A stretch of 64,000 nucleotides of DNA from Drosophila miranda (lineage: Eukaryota; Arthropoda; Insecta; Diptera; Drosophilidae). The notes below the pieces were generated by a model. It ran no database searches, was not told the origin of the DNA, and worked only from the letters and a program-made list of their open reading frames with translations. The position numbers and the translations under genes are program-made. This document shows, in pieces, positions 23,761 through 35,117 of this stretch. Every line of letters begins with the position of its first letter. Position 1 is the first letter of the stretch. The stretch spans positions 20,628,001 to 20,692,000 of the forward strand of contig NC_046676.1 in the NCBI RefSeq assembly GCF_003369915.1, given 5' to 3'.

Positions 23761-25956
23761 TTACTGGCAGCCCACACAATTGGGCTGGTGGCGGTTCTCG
23801 AAATCGCATATTCCAATGGCGAAGCGGAAGGGCTTATGGTTGGGCAAGTGCATGGGTCTGCTGGATGGCATGGCTAGTCCGGGCAGGAGCAGCTCTCGCT
23901 CCTCGTACTCCCACTTGTGGTGGGTTGTTTCAGGCTGGGGCGGATAGTTGCTGATTGAAAGAGCGCGATCGATCCGGATGAGCGGTGGGTCGTCGTTGGG
24001 ACTGTGCCCGCAACGCGCGCAGTGGGCCAGCAGCTTGGCTTCACTGAGGAAAGCCAGGCGGCAGAAGTTGCACTGGTAGTTGATGCCCTTGTTGTGGAGC
24101 ACCAGATGGCGGTCCAGTTGATGCTGGAATTCGAACTCGTCCTGGCACTTGTGGCAAATATACACGCCGCGGTTCTGCCGATGCAGATGGTAGTCAAGGA
24201 AGACTCTGCAAAGTACAGGGGGCCATGTTAGAAGGCAGGTTATCCGAGGGAGTTTTACATACTTGCTGGTGAAAACGTCCCCGCATTTCTGGCAGTAGAA
24301 CCAGCTCATCTTCCAATGACGCATGTAGTCGTGCTTCATCAACTCGCTAAGGCTATCCGTCTGGTAGCCACAGGCTGGGGTGAAGCAGGAAAACTCATTC
24401 AGCTGCACTTGCGCCTTCAGCAAATCAAGCATGTATAGATCTGTCGATGGAAACAAAAACGTTATCACATTAAAAGCTGCCTCTGTGTCCCTGAAATACT
24501 TCATATTGTAACGAACGGGCAAATCCATTAGACCGACTATTGGATTGTTCCGAAAAATATGAGCCGTATATTACCATACTCCTTGTCTGTTCTTATATGT
24601 GACTCTTCCAGCACGTAGTTGTCGTAGAGCCGGGACAAATTGAGGGCACTGTTGCTGTTGCTTCGGCTGTGGTTCACAATCCAGTCGCCCGTGAAGTTCA
24701 TTCTCCGTGTGTACATGGTATCCACCTGCTCATCCTGTTCATTTTCTTCCAGCTCCTGCTCGTCGCATTCGCTGTCATTGTCCTCCTCCTCGACATTGGT
24801 AGTGTACTTATTCCAAATTTCAGAACATGCCCGCGAACGCGAGCGCGTCGACTGGGCCCTTACCCTGTGATTAGTCTCGTTCGTATTTTGGTGGAGTTTT
24901 AGCGCCTGCGAAAAGTATGTTATAACTCCTGCTGCTTCAGAAAGAATCCGAGTTGGTACTTGCCTCATGCTTGGCACTGCAAATTGTGTGGTGCAGATCC
25001 CACTCATACTTGGTGTCGAAGGCCACCCCGCACAGACTGCACGGATGCCGGGTCTGGTGGGTATTGCGCTGGTGCTGGCGTAGGCTGATTAGTGTGAAGA
25101 ACTCCTTTTCACAGTTGCGGCAGTGAAAGGTACGAGTAGGGCGCAAGGACGACTGCAGCGCACGTGGCGACACAGTGTCGTCATCGCTGCCGGCTTCGTT
25201 AAGCACACGACACCTAGCCTTGGGCAGACGTTGTTGCGATTTGCACCGGCGCGAGTGCATAATGAAATAGTCTTTGCGGAAGTAGGCTCGCCCACAGTGT
25301 TGACAGACGAGCCGCGTGCGCCACTTCCAGCCGTCCTGGATATTAACACTGTTGTTGCGAGTGCCGCCTGACTCGGTGGCGGAAGGAGATTCAGGTGGCT
25401 GGGCAGAGTAGGCTTCTAGTACGGAGCAAGAGGAGCGTGAGCTGCGACTGCTGTGGTCATTGGCTGCCATTTCGCCTTCCTGCACCTCTACCAGAGTGGT
25501 GGACACCTCGGCATCCGCTATGGGAGGACTTAGTTGCGTGGGCGTAACCGTGGTCGTCGTCACGGTGGACGTGCCGCTCCCTGCTTGTTGCAGCCGTTGC
25601 ATCCGCTGCATCAGGGAGCGAGTTACCTCCGAATGCATGTTCAACTTACAAACGCACTCTACGCATATGGCCTTCAGCGTAGACCGGATCACATCTGCCT
25701 GCAATAGTGAGGGACTCTGATTACCTCCATTGCGCGAATAACGCTGCGGAATACTCACCTGCATCTTCCAATCACGACTGAGGCGGCGCTGCATTACCTG
25801 ATTAGACCTGAGGTCCAGCAGGGCGGACGACTTTGCGGCCCCGCAGATGGTGCAGTTCGCGCTGTCGGCCTCCGTCTCAACATTGTGGAGCTGGCCGTTG
25901 CACTGTCCGGCGAGACCTTTTCCCCCGCCACTGCTGCTCGGCTCGGCATCTCGCAT
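23761..25956 (-). CDS. ZAD-type C2H2 zinc-finger protein
   Basis: This is a likely DNA-binding nuclear protein of the insect ZAD zinc-finger family; its target is unknown. My five-exon model is 25956-25759, 25698-24964, 24905-24575, 24440-24263 and 24205-23761, giving 628 residues. An N-terminal ZAD-like module has Cys pairs at 35/38 (CTIC) and 78/81 (CVEC). C2H2-type fingers start near residues 198, 259, 286, 440, 471, 498 and 526. Several are atypical: the first and third have a Cys in the last ligand position or nearby. An acidic Glu/Asp-rich linker lies between the third and fourth fingers. Intron 2 (24963-24906) starts with GC, and introns 1 and 4 are 60 and 57 nt, in frame and free of stops. 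The gene converges on rib and diverges from Fkbp12. I do not recognise the specific orthologue. Confidence 0.85.
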
Positions 25957-26109
25957 CTTGTCAATAAGATCTGCGTTTCAATTGCAAAATGTCTTGCATT
26001 TTTTTTATTATTCACTAAAATTGTTTATTGAACAGAGTGCTCGAAGCTCAGTTTTTGTAAATATTTATAGCGCGTTTTTTCAGATATGTGGACTACCCTG
26101 GCAGTGAAC

Positions 26110-26117
26110 TATCGATA
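26110..26117. promoter_or_regulatory. DRE (TATCGATA) upstream of the zinc-finger gene
   Basis: A perfect palindromic DREF-binding site lies 154 bp upstream of the zinc-finger ATG at 25956. DREs mark TATA-less housekeeping promoters in Drosophila. No TATA box is seen between the site and the start codon, which fits. Confidence 0.6.
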
Positions 26118-26599
26118 AGGGCATGCAGGCGATTGTGTTATTTGGGCGCGAACACAAATCAATTTAAATTTGGAACTCGACTTTCCAGCGGCTCCATTTG
26201 GCCAATGCTGGCCAATTCTGGTCCTGCAGAAACTAATGGTGCCTTGTTTGCTCCCTACAAGTACGGAGGCAGGAAATATAGCACCGCATTCGTCCGTCTC
26301 ATCAAATACAGGTATTAGAGCTGTGGCAGACAAGGCTAAGAGAGATTCGGAGAAAACGGAGATTCAGGACAGACTACAAAAATCAACTATGCTGTAAAAC
26401 TAATCAACATTCGCGGGAAGCATACACTGAATGGCAAGCTAATTTCGTTTAAACATAACGCTAAATGAAATTAAAAATAAATATTTAGTTCGAAAAATCC
26501 ACCCTGTTTATGTATTTTGTCATCGATAGTACATTAAAAATGTTTAAACAATGTCCGATAAAAAGGTCAAAATTGGATAACCGATGTTTTCACATGTCA

Positions 26600-26748
26600 T
26601 ATTTTAATCCTTGTTTTAGTCAAAATACAATAAAAGCAAGGACTACAGACTAGCCAATCTTGTAGAAAATGTTTTCATCAATAGCCTAAAATTATGTGAG
26701 CAGAACTAAATGTTCTATCTAGCTAGTAATATTCGACGGAATATCACA
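26600..26748. repeat. Copy 1 of a diverged duplicated block
   Basis: Shares ordered matches with 26795-26946, including CAATAAAAGCAAG, TAGAAAAT, TTCATCAAT, ATGTTCTA and AGCTAGTAATATTC. There are no open frame and no clear terminal repeats. It may be a short mobile-element relic or a local duplication. Confidence 0.6.
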
Positions 26749-26794
26749 TTGAGAAATATGAACGACTATCCTCTTTCGTTTTTTTTGTTTGACC

Positions 26795-26946
26795 TATTTT
26801 GCTAAAACCTTTTTGTAGAAAAAATTCAATAAAAGCAAGTATTTAAAATAAACCAGTCAATTAGAAAATAGGTTCATCAATTGGATAAAACTATGTGGGC
26901 ATGGCAAAATGTTCTAGCTAGCTAGTAATATTCCGCGGAGTATCAT
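26795..26946. repeat. Copy 2 of a diverged duplicated block
   Basis: Direct-orientation partner of 26600-26748, starting about 195 bp after it. The longest shared word spans the AGCTAGTAATATTC segment near 26919-26933. Confidence 0.6.
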
Positions 26947-27193
26947 AATCGTGGAATGTGGTTTCTAATGCTTGACGGAGAACGATTAACCCATTGTAGA
27001 CCAAGGAGGTGTTTTAATATTCCACCGAAAATAATGAAAATGAAATAATTTTAGCGCAGTTCAGGTGAAAGTTAGCGCTGTTATTTTTAAGTACAGAGAA
27101 AATATGGCTTCGATCTGCAAGAAGAATTTACAATCATTAATTTCAAGTCGTTGGACTGCTTAAATAGAGGGGGGTTAAGTCGGTTAAGTCACT

Positions 27194-27201
27194 TATCGAT
27201 A
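27194..27201. promoter_or_regulatory. DRE (TATCGATA) in the Fkbp12 promoter
   Basis: A perfect DREF site 70 bp upstream of the Fkbp12 ATG, in the TATA-less region expected for a housekeeping gene. Confidence 0.65.
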
Positions 27202-27270
27202 AAACTGTTTATCAGACGCGTCAACGTGCTTTCGGAAAAAGTTTGCAATTTTGAATTAATTAATAACAAA

Positions 27271-27805
27271 ATGGGCGTACAAGTTGTTTCAATTGCTCCC
27301 GGTGACGGTAAGTTAGCCCATTTAACGATGTGCAACAGATCCTGGCCGGGCGAGTGAAGCATAACCTTAGAAATGCTTGCGGTGGATGCCCCGGAAAATT
27401 ACTCGAGCGTTGCCTATATCCATCTCGCTCACTCGCATCCATTTTATATCTTCGCAGGCAGCACATTCCCCAAGAACGGCCAAAAAGTCGTGGTGCACTA
27501 CACCGGAACCTTGGACGATGGTACCAAGGTACAGATCATTGAAGTACAGTACTGAACAAGTCAATCTAATAATGAATTATCCCTAGTTCGATTCGTCGCG
27601 CGACCGCAACAAGCCCTTTAAGTTCACCATCGGCAAGGGCGAAGTCATCCGCGGCTGGGACGAGGGCGTTGCTCAGTTGAGCGTGGGCCAGCGCGCCAAG
27701 CTCATCTGCTCCCCGGACTACGCCTACGGCAGCCGTGGACACCCAGGAGTCATCCCCCCCAACTCCACCCTTACTTTCGACGTCGAGTTGCTCAAGGTCG
27801 AATAA
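27271..27805 (+). CDS. Fkbp12: FKBP12, FK506-binding peptidyl-prolyl isomerase
   Basis: A cytosolic cis-trans prolyl isomerase that binds FK506 and rapamycin and, in this family, modulates ryanodine receptors and TGF-beta type I receptors. Three exons, 27271-27307, 27458-27528 and 27587-27805, encode exactly 108 residues, the family length. Introns have GT-AG ends. The pocket residues known from human FKBP12 are present: Tyr27, Phe37, Asp38, Phe47, Val56, Ile57, Trp60, Tyr83, His88, Ile92 and Phe100. The exon 2/3 junction falls between Lys36 and Phe37. The gene is driven from a DRE-containing region shared with no TATA box, and it converges on mip40. D. melanogaster also calls it FK506-bp2. 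Confidence 0.96.
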
Positions 27806-28048
27806 GTATCCGGGGCGGGAGTGCATGTGTGTGTGTGAGCACGGCCCGACTGCAATTGGGTGTGCGTGTGTATATCATCAGAAACACGGACAGGCGCACA
27901 CACCATTCCAATCAATACCCAGAACACAGAGACACGGCGACACAACACTAGCAAACCAGAACAATCCAGCAGCATTTGAACTCCACTCAAAAGAAAGCTA
28001 ATTAGACATAATTTAATCGAAAGGGAAACGCATCTTCTACGCATACTA

Positions 28049-28054
28049 AATAAA
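28049..28054 (+). terminator. Fkbp12 poly(A) signal
   Basis: AATAAA about 245 bp after the Fkbp12 stop. It lies only 7 bp from the mip40 signal on the other strand. Confidence 0.65.
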
Positions 28055-28061
28055 CTAAACA

Positions 28062-28067
28062 TTTATT
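28062..28067 (-). terminator. mip40 poly(A) signal
   Basis: AATAAA on the minus strand (TTTATT on the plus strand), 25 bp after the mip40 stop, so the mip40 3' UTR is very short and overlaps the Fkbp12 3' end. Confidence 0.6.
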
Positions 28068-28091
28068 CAAGATCAATATTTATCATTTCGA

Positions 28092-28886
28092 CTATTCTAT
28101 GATTTTCGACACCTGATGCATGATCTGGTCGATGACCTCGTAGCGCTCGTGGTTGTACTTTTGAGTATGCTCTTCCCAATGAGCGCGTACGCGCTTCCAG
28201 CGAGCCATATTGGCGGAGAGCAGATCGTTCTTGGCGGCCCCCTCCAGCTTCTTCTGTTGCAGCTTCTCCTCCTTGGTGTACTCCAGGCGGGGTGGGACCA
28301 CTGGCAGGTCGGTGGAGCGAGGCTTCGGCATTTGGGTCAGAATTTTAATCTCGCCGCTCTTTAGCTTCGCCAGAACTTCCTCTGCGTCGCTCTCACGCTT
28401 CACTGTGGAAGTGGAGCCCTCTGTGTTGTAAGTCGACACGGCGGGGTTGCGCGGCTGGTTGGCCATCCAGGCGCGGCAGATCGGGTACAGAGGAGTCTTC
28501 TCATTGTACTTCGAAAGGTCCAGGCTGCGCTCGAACAGGCGCATCACATACGACTCGCCGGGCGTTTTGTGGTGTCCCGAGCCGCTCTTCTTGTAGAGCG
28601 CCCGCTTCACCTTGAAGCGGTTCGGCAAGGCTGTGGCGCCCGCCGTTACGGCGTTCAGCTCCGGCTGCAGCTTCACCTGGTATTGGTTTACTGGTACCTG
28701 GCGCTGCTGTTGCTTCTGGATCAGCAACTTCTTCGACGGGCGGCCGCGTATGGGCAATTCGGATTCTGTGTCGTCGTCGGTCTGTCGGTCGCTCAGCACC
28801 GGTTTGGGTTCTTCCTTTTGCGTCTCCCGCAACCTTAGCGAAAACTCAGCCCCCACACCCTTGTGCAATTTCTTGTGCGACTTCAT
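28092..28886 (-). CDS. mip40: LIN37-family subunit of the MuvB/dREAM complex
   Basis: A chromatin protein of the MuvB core that, with E2F/RBF or Myb, represses or activates developmental and cell-cycle genes. The single exon encodes 264 residues. The LIN37 signature is TPLYPICRAWMANQP at residues 131-145, preceded by a conserved ESYVMRLFERSLDLSKYNEK segment. A short GRPSKK (AT-hook-like) lies near residue 48. The C-terminal end is a charged region (KRVRAHWEEHTQKY) ending in VSKIIE. The gene is intronless, converges on Fkbp12, and its ATG is the first in frame. The family match rests on my recognition of the motif and on the fly name mip40 (CG15119 as I recall). Confidence 0.88.
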   Translation of the reverse strand: MKSHKKLHKGVGAEFSLRLRETQKEEPKPVLSDRQTDDDTESELPIRGRPSKKLLIQKQQQRQVPVNQYQVKLQPELNAVTAGATALPNRFKVKRALYKKSGSGHHKTPGESYVMRLFERSLDLSKYNEKTPLYPICRAWMANQPRNPAVSTYNTEGSTSTVKRESDAEEVLAKLKSGEIKILTQMPKPRSTDLPVVPPRLEYTKEEKLQQKKLEGAAKNDLLSANMARWKRVRAHWEEHTQKYNHERYEVIDQIMHQVSKIIE

Positions 28887-30640
28887 TTTCTACACTTTTT
28901 CTTTTCTTCTTTTGCGTTGCAAATTAGAAAATTGGAAATTTATAATTTTTGAAACAGCTTGGAAGTCAAATGTAGGTGCGACGTTTTCCAGCACTATTTT
29001 ATATCGAAAAAAATACTGAAAGTAATCGAATAGAAATATTTTCGCAAAGGACAAATTTTTATTGAATATTTATTTGCATTTACGTTGCTTCGAACTGATC
29101 AACAACTATTATTTTCTAGCAATACTAATACTAAAGAATGTGGGAATGGTATGCAGTGAGAGCGAGAGAAATAAATATCTACCAAAACCAAATAAAACGG
29201 AAAAAAATAACAATTCTGTGCACACAAATTTAGTGGGATATTCGTTGATACGATATAGTACTACAAATATGCGTATTAGCGTCGCAATACAAAAAATTGT
29301 ATTATGTTATATCCATTATTTCGTTCAAAAAGAGGTCTTAGGTGACCGTACCTAATGAATTGTACCCTGTGTTCACATGCACGCTTGTTGCGAGCGGGAG
29401 AGAGAATCGTAAAAGAGAACTGAAAAAAGTACGAATCTAGAAAGGAAAGGTACAAGGAGAGAGAAAAACAACCACGCTGCCCTGGACAGAGGATTTTACA
29501 AAGTTGCTTAGTTAGTACAAAAGTAGCAAAAGTCTGGAGCAGTAATCTAGTTTCTCACTTTTATAGCTGTATGAGTATCAACGATAAATATATAGATCAC
29601 AAACCGTTCCCTCTGACAAAAAATCGCATTACAGCAATACGAGTTTAAACACACATAGGGTATATAAGCGTCCATCAACACTCGCACATTGCAACCGGTT
29701 TGCTGGTCGAATTACCGGCTCTCTTCTGCTCATCTCTTGCGACGAAAAAATGAGTCGGCAGAGCGTAATTTTGAATAGACTATTAACGGGAGGTATGGAC
29801 AACAAGCAAAAAGAGCCAATGCAAATTGCAAGTTTGATGGGATCCTTACCTCGGCGAACGCTCTCAATAAACCTTGATTTTGTCTTCAAGGTATATTTTG
29901 CAAAACGGTTGATTTTGCCTTGCGTGCGTTGCATTTTCTGTGCCGTTTTCTCTGCTGTCCATACCTTTTTTCTTCCGGCATTTCGAGGCGCGCGATTTGA
30001 AAGAAGGGCCGCTGACCAAAATAAAGATAAGAATTACCGGCCGATTTCAAACACATTTTATTTTTTGAATCGAGTGGTTGCTGCGCGCGTCGCGGATAAA
30101 CGAATTTCGAGAGCTACAAAATTCGCTAAAAGCCTTTGCGTTATATTATCCCTAAACGGTAAAAGTTGTGCGTGCGCGTTTTCATTTGATTTTCAAAGTT
30201 ATCAATAAAAAAAACAAACCAATTGAGACCCGTGTTATTCAGTAAGTTCGCATCAGAAGTGATATTGAACAGAAAGTGGACAGGATAATTCGGGTGTTCA
30301 AAATCGTTGCGGCGTATTATTCCACTTGGTATTGTTTGCATGGTGACTTTTGCTAAAATTTGCCAAACAAAAAAACCGAGTTGTAGCTTGACTAAAGTGC
30401 TGCTGTGATAGTGGCCGTGGATGCGCGCAGCATCCTTGACGATGACGTCATTCGCTGACCAGTTTTGAGCCGAGCGTGTGTGTGTGTGTGTGTGGTGCGT
30501 GCGTGCATGTGTATGCGTTAAATTAGAACGTTGACGAACCAAGGCCATGAATCGGGTGCTGTAGTACCGTTCTTCCCGTATTTTCTGTGAATATTTCTTG
30601 GCAATACAATCGGGCATTTTGTTTGTAGAATTTCCTTTTT
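28887..30640. other. Intergenic region with a possible TATA promoter
   Basis: An AT-rich spacer right of mip40. TATATAA is at 29661-29667 on the plus strand, followed by a 47-codon open frame from 29750 that reaches a donor-like AAG/GTATAT at 29891. A TG run is at about 30477-30494. No recognisable product is encoded, so I list no gene. Confidence 0.4.
29661..29667 (+). promoter_or_regulatory. Possible TATA box (TATATAA)
   Basis: A consensus-like TATATAA, with no clear initiator at the expected 30 bp downstream. It could drive a leader exon of the gene to the right or be chance in AT-rich DNA. Confidence 0.25.
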
Positions 30641-30681
30641 TTTTTTAATTGTTGCCGCTAATTATGGTTTTTCGATTCTAG

Positions 30682-30747
30682 GACTTCGCAAACGAAAGCA
30701 ACGGGTAAATCGAGAACTAACGGTGTACACAGAAAAGTTTGTTTCGG
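30682..30747 (+). other. Candidate leader exon, possibly of uzip
   Basis: An acceptor (TTTTTCGATTCTAG) ends at 30681 and a strong donor (GTAAGT) starts at 30748, enclosing 66 bp with an in-frame TAA. It is thus a candidate non-coding exon on the plus strand. The next plus-strand gene is uzip, whose coding exon is preceded by an acceptor at 49216 and so needs an upstream leader. The link across 18 kb is inference. Confidence 0.25.
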
Positions 30748-33700
30748 GTAAGTACCGATTTTTGAACTGGGTCAAACATCAACAAGGTGGCTGTTTCTCC
30801 CATTACGAGTGCCTGTGCCTGATATTTCTATATTCCTATTGTTCATGGCCTCATTTTTATGCAAGGGGAGCCTGCTATTATCTGCTCCAAATGCCATGTA
30901 ATACATATGTATTGTTTGTATGTAAAGGTCTTAACTGGCGTGTTACGGGCGCGGGGGGCTGTGATAATGAATTTTTAATGTGTGCTAAGAACCGCAGGCC
31001 AGCCAGGCTGGAGCTGGAGCTGGAGCTGGAGCTGGCTCTGGCGCCAGTAAAAAAGTTAAAACTCACATAAATTAAACTTCCAACATCTTCAAAGGAGCCA
31101 GGCGTCGGGATAGTACAAGTAGTATTCAGAGTTTGCGAAGTTTTGCTCCCCCCTCCGCTCGCTCCCTTCACTTACTGCAGAGGCAGCCCCAAAATGTTGT
31201 GGGTTTTTATTTGGGGAGGCTGTAAATAATGAAAGGGCAGACAAGCAGCAGACTGAACATCAGCGACAACAACAACAACAACACGAAGCTTTGCTTCCTG
31301 CAGGCGAGTCCTGTGCGGTGCCCCCCAAAGGGATACGGGGCAACATAATCAAAGGCTTTTATTGCGCCATCGAATAACCAGGGAACTGTTGCCTCGAGTG
31401 GAATCGTTGTTATTGGGCCAGGAGGAGGCCGGAAACCCGGGACGGACAATTTTCCTGCTCCTGGTGTCTCGTGACAGGGCACGTTCGACCTAATAAGCGT
31501 GTGGAGGGGGTTCCGAGGGTTGCCCTGCATGGCCTGGCATTTATGACTCCGGCTCTGACTCCGTCTCCGTCGCCGACCCCAGCACCAACTCGAGCTCCAC
31601 AGAGTCGTAAGTGCTTCCGTGTGCCTATCCTCAGGCTGGGGGGAATCGATTTTCGATGATAATCGAGTTGAATGCACTGAAAATTTGGTTACGTTTCTGC
31701 CACCTTTGCGGGGATGAAAGTGGGAACGGACCATTTGTTGTACGGATATTTGAGTTGAAGGAGAATGCAGGCTGATATTTGATAAGCAGCTACGTTCGTT
31801 GTTCCTTTGTTCCTTGGCTCCTGCCTGGGGAGTCTGGGGCGCCAGGGGAGCCAGCCGGCGCACCAGCGCCAGAACTTGTTTTATTTCTTTGATTTACCTA
31901 GCGATTGCTCTTTGCCTCTCTCTTTCTGTAGCTACCTTCATTCCTTTTCGCTTGGGCCTTTTCTCCTAACGTTTTTGGTTCTTTTTTTTTGTTTTAAAGA
32001 AAGGTTTTTGAAGGGGATTCTCATTGTTCTTGGTCAAAAGTCAAGTGCTGCGGTCTGCTCCCTGTAGATCAACCTGGAGGTGAGGCAGTCTTTCCTCTCG
32101 GAAAGAATTAAATTTTCTTTCTCCCACCTCATTACCGCAATCACCTCAATGACACAAGTACAAAAGGCAAGTGGGAACTAACAGAACATCTGGCATAAAT
32201 TTATTAACCATTTTATTTCCTCTGAACTCGGAATTGCATTGCGAACAATGTACAGTAGTGTCTTTGGTCTGCATGGAATTCCATCACCCTTATGATATTA
32301 TGTGCACAATTCATTGGTATTTCTTGCATTTGACAGGGAGGATACATACATACATATATGTATGTTTTCCATTTACATCCTCACGTAAGAGCCACACGGG
32401 TGGCATTAGAATGGCGCCAAGTCGCTGTTGGCTCGACTGTCGCCTTGTGCTCGTTAGCCCCGCCAGAAGTTGGCGAAGCGGGTGGGGCAGGAACCTATTT
32501 GTGGCACGCCAACAGCTGAGCCAGAGGCAAAGGACAATCGCACGAAAACAAACAAATGCTCAAGGAGCAGGAAGCCAGGGACAGGACGGAGGCGGAGGCG
32601 GAGGCGGAGTTGTCTGCACAGGAAAGGGGACCATTCACGAAGGCAGAGCTTGAGGAAAGGAAACATATGAACAAAAGTTCCGCAGTTAATTCGTTTTGAT
32701 GTCGCTGCTCAGACAAGGTCTGGCCCGAATCCTTCTGAAGGCCGCAGGACTCAGGAGCAGGCCTTATGGGATGCCCGATGAGTCATCCTCGGGCACGCAT
32801 AACATCTATTCCGTTGTCAGTTCTTTATGGTTCCAGAAAGGAGTCCGTCCACCCGGGGGAACATCGTAAACTTCCCATTGCCCGCCGTTCGTTGATTATG
32901 AAATTTTATTCGCTGCTCAATTAACTCTTGTCGAGCACGCGATGGCCCACATAGCCGCATGGCCAGAGATGTATGCAAACAGTCCGATGTCGCTCGGTGG
33001 GGTCTCAGATTGCGGTAGGTTGACTTTCCGCCTGGCCTCTAAATGGCGCCGATTGGCGTCCTTTTAGCTGTGAATGTGCTGCCACGCCCACTCCGACACT
33101 GGGTCTGCCTCCCTTTTCCCCCAGTCGTAATGTGCAGTCCTGCTGTTCCTTGTTCGCTGGGAAGAGAAGACCTTCAAGCGGGTGGAAGGCACTGCCGAAA
33201 ATAAAAATCGATGCGGGGCTCCAGTTTGACGGACACATCAGGCATGAGGGGTCGTGAACTCCGTTGTCAAAGGTCAATTCGGTTGGCGTCGTTGGGTAGG
33301 GGTTGGGTAGGGGTAGGGTTGAGAAATAATGAAATATTTCACTGGACTCTCTAAGATACACTTATGTAGGTCCTTCTCTCCTTGACTTCTCATGAAGTGC
33401 CTCTTCGCCTGCACCCCCGCCACTCTCTCGCACCATAACGTATGCATACCAATTCCTCTTCATCCCCTTCCCTCTCTTGTCGGAATAAATTAAGTTTAAT
33501 TGAAATTTTTGCACAAACATAAACTCTCTTCGACCGCCGATGGCCGCCGCTGAGCAGTGAGCAGTGAGCCAGCGGCTGGCTTGTGATGTCATCAAATCGA
33601 AGATGTGTGTTGTATCAGTGTGCAGTGTGTCGCTGTGTCGGTGTGTCGCTGTGTCGCTGTGTCGGTGTGTCAGTGTATCGGGTGTGTAAGGGACCTTGAG

Positions 33701-34647
33701 AGCCCCTACGATCGTGACTCACACATTGACTGCTGTGCGCTGTGGCTCACACCAGTGTGCAAAGTGGGCCTGACTTTGCCTCCTTTTATGGCGCTGCTCT
33801 TGAGCTGTGGCATCTTGATTGGATTAGATTGATGGATATTGAAGGATGATTGCTCGGGGATGCAATACAAGTAGACGAATTCTGTAATTGCTTTGTAGAC
33901 TTTACTTTAGCTTACTCCCCTTTTTGTCACACAACGAAAGTGGCTTTGGCTTTCAAGCCCCCTGTTCATCAGAACGATAACGGATAATTAGGGTTAATTT
34001 CTGGATTCCCAACACTGCCATGGAGGTGTGACCCACCGCGGTGTCAGGGCTAGAGCGAGCGGCAGACAAACAGCACGTGATTCCAACGGAATAAGTGAAT
34101 TCCGTGAATGAATCACGTTTGCTGGGATTTGTGCTTCTCTCGTCCTCACAATCCTGCGCCTGCAGTGCATTGGAATGGGTCGAGCGTGTTCTCCTCCGAC
34201 GAGGATGACGATGACGCGTCGAGACAAGTACGCAAAAAAAGGAAGAACGGAAAATACGGAGAGATGGGGGATGGGCAATGGGAGAGTAGATGCCTGCAAG
34301 CCAACTAACGGCAGCTGCTTCTCCTGGTGGCATTGTCCTCTGTCGCTGTCCTTGCGGAGGGAAAGAGATAGAGCGAGAGAGAGGCAGAGCGAGGAGAGGG
34401 GTGGTTTGGTTCAGCTCTGTGCAGTGTCTGGCCTCGCTTACAGCATTTACACGTCCTTCGTCCGTTCCTAGCTTTTTGCCACTCGCATAAATGTTGGCTT
34501 CTATTTTTCGGTCTGCAAGGGACGCAGCATCGCACATCCCGCAGACAGGGGGTTGGCGCTGGCGCTGGCTCTGGCTCTGGCTCTGCCATTCGGTTATTTC
34601 GTTATTTATTTTCTATTTCGTTCTCTATTGCGCCTCTGTCCTTTGCT

Positions 34648-35117
34648 TCTACTGCTGCTCTGCTGCTTCTCTACTGCTCTGCTTCTCCGCTGCTTTGCTG
34701 CTCCGCTGCTCTGCTGCTTTGCTGCCTCTCTGCTGCTCTGCTGCCTCTCTGCTGCTCTGCTGCCTCTCTGCTGCCTCTTCGCTGCTCTGCCGCCTCTCTG
34801 CTGCTCTGCTGCCTTGCTGCCCTGCCGCCTCTCTGCTGCTCTGCTGCCTTGCTGCTCTGCCGCCTCTCTGCTGCTCTGCTGCTTCTCTGCTGCTCTGCCG
34901 CCTCTCTGCCGCTTCTTTGCTGCTCTGCTGCCTCTCTGCCACTTCTCTGCTGCTCTGCTGCCTCTCTGCCGCTTCTCTGCTGCTCTGCCGCCTCTCTGCC
35001 GCTTCTCTGCTGCTCTGCCGCCTATCTACTGCGCTGCTGCCTCTCTGCCGCTTCTCTGCTGCTCTGCCGCCTCTCTGCCGCCTCTCTGCTGCTCTGCTGC
35101 CTCTCTGCTGCTCTGTT
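34648..35117. repeat. CTGCTCTGCCGCCTCT-type minisatellite
   Basis: About 470 bp of imperfect tandem repeats built on CTGCTCTGC and CGCCTCTCTGC words. The combined period is a multiple of three, so long open frames appear in two plus frames (Leu/Cys/Ala/Ser) and one minus frame (Ala/Glu/Arg/Gln/Ser). These frames are repeat by-products, not genes. Confidence 0.9.

Larger units (their letters stand above)
26118..27190. other. Intergenic spacer with diverged duplicated block
   Basis: An AT-rich spacer between the divergent zinc-finger and Fkbp12 genes. Apart from two diverged copies of a block of about 150 bp (listed separately), no gene or RNA could be supported. Confidence 0.5.

Noticed and set aside
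27373..27555. 60-codon open frame overlapping Fkbp12 exon 2
   Set aside because: It is exon 2 plus flanking intron read through in frame. The canonical splice sites and the conserved 108-residue protein explain it.
29750..29890. Small open frame after a TATA-like sequence
   Set aside because: A product of about 55 residues could be made by splicing to 30682, but it matches nothing I know and the initiator is missing.
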